A stretch of 64,000 nt of DNA, from contig NZ_QLIS02000001.1 in NCBI RefSeq assembly GCF_003574475.2, positions 310,001 to 374,000 of the forward strand. The letters run 5' to 3'. Positions 17,449 to 25,819 of this stretch are shown here, piece after piece. The stretch's first letter is position 1, and each line of letters begins with the position of its first letter. The notes below the pieces were generated by a model. That model was not told the DNA's origin. It saw only the letters and a list, made by a program, of their open reading frames with translations, and made no database searches. A program made the position numbers and the translations under genes. This stretch comes from Pseudofrancisella aestuarii. Lineage in GTDB: Bacteria > Pseudomonadota > Gammaproteobacteria > Francisellales > Francisellaceae.

Positions 17449-18342
17449 ATGAAAAAATGTGGTTATATTTCCATTATTGGCCGACCAAATGTAGGTAAAT
17501 CAACTTTACTAAATAATATATTAAAATATAAAGTTAGTATTACTTGTAGAAAGCCTCAAACTACTAGACATCAGATTACAGGTATTAAAACTATTGGAGA
17601 TACTCAATTTATATATGTGGATACTCCTGGAATTCATAATAAAGAATCTAAAGCTATAAATAAGTTTATGAATAAAGCAGCTACGACAATGATAAAAGAT
17701 GTTGATGTTATATTATTTGTAATTGAAATGGGTAAATGGACTGAGTTAGAGGATAATATTGTAGAGAAATTAAAAGATTCAAAAATTCCTATATTCTTAG
17801 TAGTAAATAAAGTAGATAAGAAAAAATCTATGGAAGCATCTATGTTTATAGAATCTGTAAAAAACAAATTAGATTTTTATGATGTTACTTATGTTTCTGC
17901 TAAACAAGGTCATAATATAAATGAGTTAGAAGCTAAAATAGAAGAGTTATTACCTGAAAGTGAATATTTTTTCTATGATGAGGATCAAGTTACAGACAGA
18001 AGTGTTAAATTTATGGTCTCTGAAATTATCCGTGAAAAAATTATGAGAACTATTGGAAGTGAGGTTCCCTATCAAATAGCAGTAGAAATTGATAGCTATA
18101 AGATAGATCAAGAAAGAGGTATTGTAGATATATATGCTAGTATCTTGGTTGAAAGAGATAGTCAAAAGGGAATAGTTATTGGAGCTAAAGGAGTTAAACT
18201 TAAAAAAATTGGTTCTGATTCTCGTATAGATATAGAACACCTTGTGGGAATGCAGGTAAATTTAAAGACTCATGTTAAAGTTAAATCAGGATGGTCTGAT
18301 GATGATAGGGCGCTTAAGTCACTTGGATATGATTTAATCTAA
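17449..18342 (+). CDS. era: GTPase Era
   Basis: A 297-residue GTPase that binds the 3' end of 16S rRNA and monitors 30S maturation. The G1 box GRPNVGKST is at 11-19, G3 is DTPGIH and G4 is NKVD in VVNKVDKK. The C-terminal KH domain is marked by VIGAKGVKLKKIG. Length matches the E. coli protein. In many proteobacteria era follows rnc; here it follows the aminotransferase gene after 50 bases and rnc is not in the window. Confidence 0.94.
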   Translation: MKKCGYISIIGRPNVGKSTLLNNILKYKVSITCRKPQTTRHQITGIKTIGDTQFIYVDTPGIHNKESKAINKFMNKAATTMIKDVDVILFVIEMGKWTELEDNIVEKLKDSKIPIFLVVNKVDKKKSMEASMFIESVKNKLDFYDVTYVSAKQGHNINELEAKIEELLPESEYFFYDEDQVTDRSVKFMVSEIIREKIMRTIGSEVPYQIAVEIDSYKIDQERGIVDIYASILVERDSQKGIVIGAKGVKLKKIGSDSRIDIEHLVGMQVNLKTHVKVKSGWSDDDRALKSLGYDLI

Positions 18343-18352
18343 GTCTCATTCT

Positions 18353-18760
18353 ATGCCAGAATCTATTATTCATTTAAGGCAAGATAGGAATTATAGGATT
18401 ATTTCTTATGGTTTTTGCTTAACATTAACTTCTTTTTTCTGTGTATATTATTTAAGCGGTATTATTTTATTAATTTCTATAATTATTATTTTAATATCTA
18501 TTTTCTCAACCCTTAAAAAAGATAATACTCTAGATGCAATAGTGTTACCAATAGATGATAGCTATTATGAGCTAATAGAAAATAAAGTAAGAACTAGTTT
18601 TTGGCTAGTTAAAAAGAAAATAATAATAAATGGTTGGATTTATATATCTTTCATACAAGAAGGTTCAAATAAGAAAATTAAAATTTGGTTACATAAATCA
18701 AACTTTGTAGAGAAGAATGATATAAGAAAATTAGCTAAGAACTTACTATTATATAATTAG
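18353..18760 (+). CDS. Small membrane protein after era, possibly YgfX/CptA-like
   Basis: A 135-residue protein. Two adjacent hydrophobic segments (about residues 18-32 and 35-48) form a hairpin, followed by a beta-rich cytoplasmic part (YYELIENKVRTSFWLVKKK) that ends in IWLHKSNFVEKNDIRKLAKN. This architecture resembles the YgfX/CptA family, in which two spans precede a small soluble domain ending in a Trp- and Leu-rich helix. The resemblance is weak and by eye. It starts 10 bases after era. No SdhE-like antitoxin partner is seen next to it. Confidence 0.5.
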   Translation: MPESIIHLRQDRNYRIISYGFCLTLTSFFCVYYLSGIILLISIIIILISIFSTLKKDNTLDAIVLPIDDSYYELIENKVRTSFWLVKKKIIINGWIYISFIQEGSNKKIKIWLHKSNFVEKNDIRKLAKNLLLYN

Positions 18761-18764
18761 GTAT

Positions 18765-19289
18765 TTATTTGGATTTCTTATTTTTAGTTCTAAAAATATT
18801 ATCCCATAAAGGAAGAGTTACAGCGTAATTTGCTTTTTGATTATAATGATGAATAGCATGATATTTTTTATAGAAAAATAAGATAGAACCTTTTTTTGCT
18901 TTAATATGATGAGTAGCATGATGAATAAAGAAATATAATAAAGATCCAATTAAAAAACCACTAAATATTATACTTCCAAGTGCTAATCCAAATATAAAAA
19001 ACAAAGGTAGAAACATACCAACTATATATATTGGTAAGGATATAAATGTTGGGTTACCAAAAAACTCCATTGGAGAGTCATGATGAATCCCATGCATTCT
19101 TTCTAAAAAAGGAAAACTATGAAATAAAAACCTATGAACTAAATACTCAACAAATGTCCAGATAAGTAATCCTATAAAAAAACATACTATTATGACAAAG
19201 AAATTTTTAACAGGCAGTTTTTCAATACCTAAAATTAAGAAACCTAATATAAAAATTGGATAGATATAAAAATCACTCCAATAGCCCAT
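18765..19289 (-). CDS. Fatty acid hydroxylase/sterol desaturase family protein
   Basis: A four-span membrane di-iron enzyme of about 174 residues. The histidine clusters are HRFLFH, HGIHHD, HHATHH and HAIHHY, the eight-histidine pattern of fatty acid hydroxylases and sterol desaturases. Small size and spacing fit the bacterial fatty acid 2-hydroxylase group. I chose the ATG at 19289 over a TTG at 19298 because of the better codon. Francisella lipid A carries hydroxylated acyl chains, but a link to this enzyme is speculation. Its stop faces that of the small membrane protein, 4 bases apart. Confidence 0.82.
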   Translation of the reverse strand: MGYWSDFYIYPIFILGFLILGIEKLPVKNFFVIIVCFFIGLLIWTFVEYLVHRFLFHSFPFLERMHGIHHDSPMEFFGNPTFISLPIYIVGMFLPLFFIFGLALGSIIFSGFLIGSLLYFFIHHATHHIKAKKGSILFFYKKYHAIHHYNQKANYAVTLPLWDNIFRTKNKKSK

Positions 19290-19517
19290 GCGGCCCAACT
19301 TTTCTAAGTTAATAAAACACCTATGAAGAGGGAATTAAAATCTAATCATACAGAATATCACAGGTAGCTTAACTCAACAATAGGAATATTAATTATTCAT
19401 TATTTTTAATTACCATATCATAAAGATTGTGAAATGATGTAACATGTTGAAGTTATTGATAAAAATCAAGAAGACATAAAAAATAAAAAAATATTGAATG
19501 CAAATCTTGTAATTAGA
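19290..19517. other. Intergenic stretch without a recognisable gene
   Basis: This 228-base gap is the longest non-coding stretch in the window. It lies downstream of nagZ and upstream of the fatty acid hydroxylase gene, both on the minus strand, so it should hold the hydroxylase promoter. No tRNA, repeat array or strong terminator is visible. One plus-strand frame (about 19440-19530) stays open for some 30 codons, but it has no start codon or ribosome site and reads as chance. Confidence 0.6.
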
Positions 19518-21179
19518 TTAAATCTTTACAGGTAATTGTCCTGTAAACTTTTTATTGTTAAAAATGTTTTCTAATGCAGCTCGAATATTAATTTTTAGTG
19601 ATGTTTTTGTATAATTCGTTTGATCTATAGAAGTTGCTCCGTATATGCAGATATAATTTTTAACATTATCAATATAGTTGATATCATATGGAGCAAGAGC
19701 AGCTATGTTTATAGTTTTTTCTGATCTGATAGACGTTAGGTAACTATATTCATAACTATACTCACGCAGATTTGCTGAGATTAGCAAAATGACATCAGCA
19801 TTTTTAATATTATTTTCAATATTTTCATTATCAATGTTTTCACAGATAATATTAGCATTTGAGTTATTCTTTAGTATTATCTTTTGTAATTCATTATTGA
19901 AGTCTGCTAAACGCTGATTATCTATATCTATAATTAAGATATTCTTTAGCTTATTAAGATTACATGGAATAATTCCTGAATTTTTTACTAAAGTTGTACT
20001 TTGTTTCGTTATATCTAAAGATATTTGTTGATGCCTAGCACAGCTAACAATTTGATTAGCAAGTTTCAACTGCTCACTTTCAGATAATTTAAATATTAAA
20101 CTTTTATCAAGTTTATGTTTTTCTTTAAAACTAATGATACTGCTATAAGCTCTATCCACTGCAATCGCAAAAGTAGAGTTTTCTATATACTCTTTTTCTA
20201 GCTTAAAGAAAAGTTCTTCTAACTTATAGATATCATTTTCAGACCATACGCGAACAGGCATTAATAGAATATCTAGACCAGCTAAGATAGCTAATTTAGA
20301 TGCCTCTATAGTTCCAAAATGTTTAGCTATAGCATGCATATCCATAGCATCTGACACCACTAGTCCATCAAATCCCATTTGTTGTTTAAGCAGTTTAGAT
20401 ATTATTTTGTAAGAGAGGGTTGTGGGGACATAGATATTTTCATTAGTTGATATGGATTTGTATTGTGTATCATCTAATTTAGGAACACTAATATGTGCAG
20501 TCATTACCATATCGCAATCACTAGCAAGCTTACTAAAAGGTAATAACTCTATGGATTCTAATTCATTTAAGGCTTTATCTAAGATTACATTACCTAAATG
20601 ACTATCTGTTGCAGTGTCACCATGGCCAGGGAAGTGTTTTATACAGCTTATGATCTTAGCATCATGGTAACCATCTATAGCATTTTTAGCATAATTAGTA
20701 ACTATTTCTGGATTATCAGAATATGATCTCACACCAATAATAGGATTATTTTTGTTAGAATTAACATCTACAGCTGGAGCAAAATTAATATTTATACCTA
20801 AAGAGTATAATTCGTCACCAATTAGTTTGCCCATGGTATAGGCATTGCTAGGATTATTTGTTGCAGCTAGAGCCATATTACCACATCCGCTAGTACCTTG
20901 TTGAAGACGATTTACTCGACCACCTTCTTGATCTGTTGCAAAAAATAGTGGTGTAATTGTATTAGCTTGAAGCTCTCTTAATAGAGAAATAGTTTGTTGA
21001 TTATCTTGAATATTTTCTCTAAAAAGAATAAATCCACCCAAATTATAATCTTTAAAAACTTTATTGACCATATCATTAGTTTTTGTAAAAGGTAAAGGCT
21101 GATTATTTGAATCTTCTCCCCAATAGCGAAAGTCCAGCATTATAAGTTGACCAATTTTATTTCGTATAGAATTTGGCAT
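19518..21179 (-). CDS. nagZ: Beta-N-acetylhexosaminidase, glycoside hydrolase family 3
   Basis: A 553-residue protein. The first 350 residues are the GH3 TIM barrel: FFATDQEGGRVNRL, IKHFPGHGDTATDSHLG with the catalytic His-Asp loop of NagZ-type enzymes, and LVVSDAMDMHAIAKH with the nucleophile Asp. It should release GlcNAc from muropeptides during wall recycling. E. coli NagZ stops near residue 340. Here about 200 further residues form an alpha/beta domain (NILIIDIDNQRLADF, ADVILLISAN), like the longer two-domain NagZ of Firmicutes. No signal peptide is seen, so a cytoplasmic location is likely. Confidence 0.9.
   Translation of the reverse strand: MPNSIRNKIGQLIMLDFRYWGEDSNNQPLPFTKTNDMVNKVFKDYNLGGFILFRENIQDNQQTISLLRELQANTITPLFFATDQEGGRVNRLQQGTSGCGNMALAATNNPSNAYTMGKLIGDELYSLGININFAPAVDVNSNKNNPIIGVRSYSDNPEIVTNYAKNAIDGYHDAKIISCIKHFPGHGDTATDSHLGNVILDKALNELESIELLPFSKLASDCDMVMTAHISVPKLDDTQYKSISTNENIYVPTTLSYKIISKLLKQQMGFDGLVVSDAMDMHAIAKHFGTIEASKLAILAGLDILLMPVRVWSENDIYKLEELFFKLEKEYIENSTFAIAVDRAYSSIISFKEKHKLDKSLIFKLSESEQLKLANQIVSCARHQQISLDITKQSTTLVKNSGIIPCNLNKLKNILIIDIDNQRLADFNNELQKIILKNNSNANIICENIDNENIENNIKNADVILLISANLREYSYEYSYLTSIRSEKTINIAALAPYDINYIDNVKNYICIYGATSIDQTNYTKTSLKINIRAALENIFNNKKFTGQLPVKI
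19525..19547. repeat. Perfect hairpin in the last codons of nagZ
   Basis: Eight-base arms TTTACAGG (19525-19532) and CCTGTAAA (19540-19547) enclose a 7-base loop. The repeat spans codons for the final residues of NagZ (FTGQLPVK), just before its stop. There is no run of T after the hairpin on the minus strand, so classic intrinsic termination is doubtful. Transcript protection or weak termination is possible. Confidence 0.4.
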
Positions 21180-21248
21180 TTTATTTAAAAATAAAGAAAT
21201 AAATTATATTGATAATCTTAGCATAGAGAATTTTTTATGATACTAAAT

Positions 21249-22034
21249 TTACATGCCCCAACCATGACTTACCAAAATTTTCTGGCCTGTTAGAGCATTT
21301 GTTTTGAATCCCGCTAAAAATATAGCAGTATCAGCAATATCTTGAACTGTGGTGAACTCACCATCAACAGTGCCTCCAAGCATAATATTTTTTACAACTT
21401 CTTCTTCAGAGATGTTTAGCTCTTTGGCTTGTTCTGGAATTTGCTTTTCTACTAAAGGAGTCATTACAAAACCTGGTCCAATCAAGTTCGATGAGATATT
21501 ATGTTCAGCACCTTCTTTTGCTAGAGCTCTTACAAAACCAACTTGTGCATGTTTAGCTGCAACGTAAGCGGCTTTATTTTTTGAAGCAAGGACTGAATGT
21601 ACAGAGCCTACAACTATGATTCTACCGCCAGTTTTTAGTTCAATCATATGTCTCATAGCTGCTTGAGTTACCAATAAAGTACCAGTCATATGAATATCAA
21701 ATAATTTTTTCCAAGAAGATACACTAAAATCAACAATAGGTGAGATTATCTGAATACCTGCATTATTAATAACAGTATCGATGCGGCCAAATTTTTTAAC
21801 AGTTTCATCGACTCCTTCTTTAACTTGAGCTTCATCAACAACATTCATTTGTACTGCTAAAGTTTCAACCTTATTCTCTTTAGCAATTTCTTCTGCTACC
21901 TGCTTAGACTTTTCTAAATCTAAATCAGCTATTACAACTTTGGCACCTTGTTTGGCAAACTCTTTAGCCATTCCTAAACCAAGACCAGAAGCAGCACCTG
22001 TAATCAAAACAACTTTATTCTTAACATTAGACAT
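21249..22034 (-). CDS. 3-hydroxybutyrate dehydrogenase (SDR family)
   Basis: A 261-residue classical short-chain dehydrogenase. The NAD-binding motif is TGAASGLGLGMA near residue 13, NNAG lies near residue 90, and the catalytic Ser-Tyr-Lys set includes S143 in VGSVHS and YVAAKHAQVG. The long insert after the active site (VEKQIPEQAKELNISEEEVVKN) is typical of D-3-hydroxybutyrate dehydrogenase, which oxidises ketone-body hydroxybutyrate to acetoacetate. AAGGAAG lies 6 bases before the ATG. The gene is divergent from the FUSC gene. Another SDR substrate cannot be excluded. Confidence 0.8.
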   Translation of the reverse strand: MSNVKNKVVLITGAASGLGLGMAKEFAKQGAKVVIADLDLEKSKQVAEEIAKENKVETLAVQMNVVDEAQVKEGVDETVKKFGRIDTVINNAGIQIISPIVDFSVSSWKKLFDIHMTGTLLVTQAAMRHMIELKTGGRIIVVGSVHSVLASKNKAAYVAAKHAQVGFVRALAKEGAEHNISSNLIGPGFVMTPLVEKQIPEQAKELNISEEEVVKNIMLGGTVDGEFTTVQDIADTAIFLAGFKTNALTGQKILVSHGWGM

Positions 22035-22145
22035 AACTCTTCCTTAAAAGTTAATAAAAGCTTCAACAAAATTATATATTATGACTAGATTAGTTAGAAG
22101 TAAGGTTTATCATATTAATATTCATAAAATAAAAAATGACATATT

Positions 22146-23156
22146 GTGATTAGAAAGCCTATATTTGTTTTAGAGGGAATTAAAATAACAACTTTTTGTA
22201 TTATTAGTGCAGCAGTTTTTACTTTTCTAGGGTTAGACCATCATTCTTTATTAATATTATTTAATATGTCTGTTATGTTTACAGTTGCTACATTTTCACC
22301 TAGTAAAAAACCATTGTCACTACTTATTGAAGGAGCTGGAGTTATAATAGTTTCAACATTGGTTGGAGGAATAATAAGCTTTTACCTACCAGAGCTATCT
22401 GGTTTAATTACTATTTGTTATGGCACTTTAGCCTTCTTAATTCCTAGATTTAAAAATCAGTCTAATATATTTATTATTGGCGCATTAGTGTTTTCTATTT
22501 CTGTAGCATTCCCTTTTGATTTATATAAAGCTTCTATACTTGCTCTATGCTCTATCATATTAATTATTATATTTTTACTAACTTATTGGATATTTGATAA
22601 ACACATTATTTATAGATCAAGAACTTACTATAAAAAAGTATATAACTCACAACGATATACTTTGTCATTAATATGCTTTAGCTCACTTGTAATAGCAACA
22701 TTTATAACTTCTTACCTAAAACATTTTAATGAAGTAGGGCATTTGTATTGGATTAATATTACAATTTTAGCTATATTGCAAAGCTCTTCAGAAGGTATGA
22801 TACGTAAAACTGCAATAACTAGAATAGTTGTTAATGCTATAGGTGCTTTTATTATTATTTTCTTAATGTCTTTTATAATGCCTGACATTTTTTGGATTAA
22901 TTTCATATTTTTATCTTTACTTTTATTTGGAATATTTGCAATAGGGTATTCTTTCTCGACTAGGACTCTTTTAATTGAAATGTTTGTGTTATCACTTACG
23001 CACTTATTGGGTCAATATCACCATATATTATCTATAGATAGAATTTTATTAACTATGATAGGTGGAAGCTTAGTTATAATTACAGGATTTATTGTTACTA
23101 GGTTTACAAAGAATAATGATAAAGAAACGATAGAGCATCAAACTTTCTCAGTTTAA
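22146..23156 (+). CDS. FUSC-family inner-membrane protein (aromatic acid exporter-like)
   Basis: A 336-residue membrane protein read from GTG. It has two blocks of hydrophobic segments, residues 12-145 and 172-320, separated by a basic loop (YRSRTYYKKVYNSQRY). The two-block design with a conserved segment near LYWINITILAILQSS matches the FUSC superfamily (fusaric acid resistance, AaeB, YccS). Substrates in the family include aromatic acids. The usual large cytoplasmic domain between blocks is almost absent, so this is a compact version. The stop overlaps the stop of the AI-2E gene by 4 bases. Confidence 0.7.
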   Translation: MIRKPIFVLEGIKITTFCIISAAVFTFLGLDHHSLLILFNMSVMFTVATFSPSKKPLSLLIEGAGVIIVSTLVGGIISFYLPELSGLITICYGTLAFLIPRFKNQSNIFIIGALVFSISVAFPFDLYKASILALCSIILIIIFLLTYWIFDKHIIYRSRTYYKKVYNSQRYTLSLICFSSLVIATFITSYLKHFNEVGHLYWINITILAILQSSSEGMIRKTAITRIVVNAIGAFIIIFLMSFIMPDIFWINFIFLSLLLFGIFAIGYSFSTRTLLIEMFVLSLTHLLGQYHHILSIDRILLTMIGGSLVIITGFIVTRFTKNNDKETIEHQTFSV

Positions 23157-24178
23157 ATCTTTTCACTCTCACTCATAGCTTTTTGAATACCTACAAATAC
23201 TACATTAAATATAACTGGTCCTAAAAATATTCCAATAATTCCAAAAGCCTCTATACCCCCCATGATTCCTAGTAAAGATGCTACAAAGCTGAGCTTCATT
23301 TCTTTATTAATAATCTTAGGTGAAATAACATTATCTGTAATCATATTTAGAGTAAAACCTATCACTAGAAGTATTATAGCTTTTGTTAATCCAAATAATA
23401 CAAATACACCGATGCTTAAGAAAACATAAACTATTGTCACCATGAAAGGTATCATAGCTCCTAAAGCTGTAATAAAAGCAAATAATATAGGACTTGGAAT
23501 TCCTAAAGCAAAATAAACTATACCCATAATAATACCAGTTAATGAGGCTGTAGTTAAAACAGCTAAACTAACTCTTCTTGTTGTATTAACAGTAGTTTTT
23601 AAAAACTTATTCCCATCTTCAAAATCTTTTAAAACAACTTTATCAAAGAATTTTTCTAGAGCCGTACTACTTACTAAAAACTGATATACCAACAGTAGGG
23701 TAATAATAAAATTAGTTGCCAAACTTATTCCTGTTGATCCAACATATTTAACAGTTGGTAGAAGGGTGTCTAAGTGTGAGGCTATTTTAGCTTTATCTTT
23801 CTGAACAGAAGTAACAAATTTATGTAACTGATCTTTAGCATAATCGCCTATATAAGGAATTTTACTTAAATGCTCTTCTAAGCTATTAAAAAATTGAGAT
23901 AATGACTCTATATTTTTCACATAAATAATAGCTTCACTTATTGCATAAGAAACTATTAGGAATAATGGAATAAATACACATAAAAGTATAGCCATAACTA
24001 GTAGAAAACTACTTTTTCCTTTTCCTATATGTTTTTCAAGCTTTTGTTGAATGGGAAAAAGCATTATTGCTAATAGTCCAGCAAATAAAAATGCATAGAC
24101 AAATGGATATAAAATCCAAACAGCTAAAGAACCTACGGCAAGAATAATACCTAACTTTTTAATAGTGGAATAATCCAT
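23153..24178 (-). CDS. AI-2E family transporter (PerM-like)
   Basis: A 341-residue membrane protein with about eight spans. A pair of N-terminal spans (residues 7-40 and 58-85) is followed by a soluble helical region (residues 90-150), then five C-terminal spans with GALGAMIPFMVT and the conserved NVISPKIINKEMKLS. This is the AI-2E exporter/PerM family, whose members export autoinducer-2 or act as sodium/proton antiporters. The actual substrate is unknown. No lux genes are present in the window. Confidence 0.85.
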   Translation of the reverse strand: MDYSTIKKLGIILAVGSLAVWILYPFVYAFLFAGLLAIMLFPIQQKLEKHIGKGKSSFLLVMAILLCVFIPLFLIVSYAISEAIIYVKNIESLSQFFNSLEEHLSKIPYIGDYAKDQLHKFVTSVQKDKAKIASHLDTLLPTVKYVGSTGISLATNFIITLLLVYQFLVSSTALEKFFDKVVLKDFEDGNKFLKTTVNTTRRVSLAVLTTASLTGIIMGIVYFALGIPSPILFAFITALGAMIPFMVTIVYVFLSIGVFVLFGLTKAIILLVIGFTLNMITDNVISPKIINKEMKLSFVASLLGIMGGIEAFGIIGIFLGPVIFNVVFVGIQKAMSESEKI

Positions 24179-24288
24179 TTTTAAAATATATATTTTTTTA
24201 TTAGTTTAAGGATATCAGTGTCTATTTAATTATTAAACCGTTTACACAGGTAGGGATATGTCTTTTACTATAGTAGAGAGGCTTATAA

Positions 24289-24996
24289 CTACCACTTTTC
24301 TATATTACCCATAGCATCTAAAAATTTTCCAGAATCTTCAGATTTAAGTCTGTCTATAAGAGTTGCCATATTAGATATGCTATCATCTATTTCTAATGTT
24401 GCTTTCTCTCCACCCATTTGAGTTTTAACCCAACCAGGACGTAGGCTAATAGTAATAATCTCTGGGCACTCTGATGCAAATGTTTTCGTAAGCATATTCA
24501 AAGCAGCTTTAGATATACGATATGAATAACCAAATCCAGCTTTTGTTTGTTCAATAGATCCAGCTTGACTAGCCATATTTATAACTTTTGGATTTAAAGA
24601 TTTTTGAAGACTTTCCTTAAAATAATGAATTAAATAAAAAGCTCCTAAGCAGTTAACTTTAAAAGCTTCTTCAATCCAATTTGGATCTGTTTTTGAGATA
24701 CTAATTTTTTCATGATGTTCAGGATAAACTCCAGCATTATTTATTAGTATATCCAAAGTTATATCTTTATATTTATCATATAGCTTTTGTTGCTCGAGAG
24801 GATCAGAAACATCTAAACTTTCTATGAATAAGTTATTTTCATAATTGGATTTAAGTTTTTGTAAGTTATCAGCCTGTTTAGTATTTCTACAAGTAGCTAT
24901 TACGTTATATCCCTTTCTTAAATAGTATTCAACAAATCCTAATCCTATACCTCTATTTGACCCTGTAACTAAAATATTTTTTTCTTTCTTATCCAT
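24289..24996 (-). CDS. Short-chain dehydrogenase/reductase, C-factor-like
   Basis: A 235-residue SDR. The cofactor motif VTGSNRGIGLGFVEYY begins at residue 10, LINNAGVYPE is near residue 85, and the catalytic pair lies in YSYRISKAALNML near residue 167. The KVINMASQAGSI strand carries the catalytic Ser. The subgroup resembles the C-factor/sniffer carbonyl reductases that reduce small carbonyls. The substrate is unknown. It is divergent from the deiodinase-like gene and separated by 110 bases from the AI-2E gene downstream. Confidence 0.82.
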   Translation of the reverse strand: MDKKEKNILVTGSNRGIGLGFVEYYLRKGYNVIATCRNTKQADNLQKLKSNYENNLFIESLDVSDPLEQQKLYDKYKDITLDILINNAGVYPEHHEKISISKTDPNWIEEAFKVNCLGAFYLIHYFKESLQKSLNPKVINMASQAGSIEQTKAGFGYSYRISKAALNMLTKTFASECPEIITISLRPGWVKTQMGGEKATLEIDDSISNMATLIDRLKSEDSGKFLDAMGNIEKW

Positions 24997-25065
24997 CAGT
25001 ATATCTTTTTCTTATATTTATAACGCAGCAACTATATCAGATGACAATACAAATATTAAATAAAA

Positions 25066-25094
25066 TTGAAAACCAGCTAAAAGTGTCCTACAGT
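25066..25094 (+). promoter_or_regulatory. Predicted sigma-70 promoter of the deiodinase-like gene
   Basis: TTGAAA (25066-25071) and TACAGT (25089-25094) are separated by 17 bases. The predicted start near 25101 lies about 23 bases before the ATG at 25124. The spacing is ideal; the -10 element is a moderate match. Confidence 0.45.
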
Positions 25095-25123
25095 ATTTTA
25101 TATACATTTTTAAAAGGCTAAAA

Positions 25124-25813
25124 ATGAGTAATTATAATTATGATAATTTTTCATCAGATAAATATAACTTTGAAATATCACAAGGCCTAAAAGTAGGAGA
25201 TACAGCTATAGATGTAAAACTAGAGACTACTGATGGAGAGTATAGAAACCTTCTTGATTTTAATGGAGAATATTTAGTTCTCGAAATGGGAAGTATCACA
25301 TGCCCATTATTTCAGGGAAGAAGGGACTCTATGTCAAAGATAGCTAATGATTTTAAAAATATATCTTTTGCAGTCTTGTATGTTAGAGAAGCACATCCTG
25401 GTTCAAATATCAAAAGCCATGAAAGTTATAATGATAAGAAAAAATGTGCTATTGAGCTTAGAAGTTCTGAAAAAGAACAAAGAATAATCTTTATAGATAA
25501 TATAGAAGGCGATGCACATAAAATATATGGAAGTATGCCTAATGCTGTATTTATTCTTAATAAGAAAAGAGAAATTGTTTTTAAATTAGACTGGAATAAT
25601 CCTATTTTAGTTAGGAAAGCTATAAAAGCTTTAATGAATAATAAAGAAATAAGCACAGAAGATTTCTTCTATCCAGTAAAGCCTACCGTCGTTAAAAGAG
25701 TATTAAAAAAAGCAGGTAAAGGCTCTGCGAAAGATTTTTTCTCAAGTTTACCTATTTTAATTTGGAAAAATTTAATTAAGAGAAATCTACGATCACTATT
25801 TCGTAGAAAGTAA
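25124..25813 (+). CDS. Thioredoxin-fold protein related to iodothyronine deiodinases
   Basis: A 229-residue protein. The core LVLEMGSITCPLFQGRRDSM places C60 where deiodinases carry selenocysteine, and VLYVREAHPGSN (E89, H91) matches the deiodinase Y-x-x-E-A-H motif. The following IFIDNIEGDAHKIYGSMPNAVFIL completes a thioredoxin-like fold. Bacterial members use Cys and are of unknown substrate; a redox role is likely. The last 50 residues are basic (KRVLKKAGKGSAKDF, LIKRNLRSLFRRK) and could bind membrane or nucleic acid. No signal peptide is seen. Confidence 0.75.
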   Translation: MSNYNYDNFSSDKYNFEISQGLKVGDTAIDVKLETTDGEYRNLLDFNGEYLVLEMGSITCPLFQGRRDSMSKIANDFKNISFAVLYVREAHPGSNIKSHESYNDKKKCAIELRSSEKEQRIIFIDNIEGDAHKIYGSMPNAVFILNKKREIVFKLDWNNPILVRKAIKALMNNKEISTEDFFYPVKPTVVKRVLKKAGKGSAKDFFSSLPILIWKNLIKRNLRSLFRRK

Positions 25814-25819
25814 TTTTTA

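Noticed and set aside
19440-19530. About 30 open codons on the plus strand in the gap beside nagZ, possible gene remnant
   Set aside because: No start codon, no ribosome site, no recognisable family and it runs into the nagZ 3' end. AT-rich sequence gives such runs by chance.
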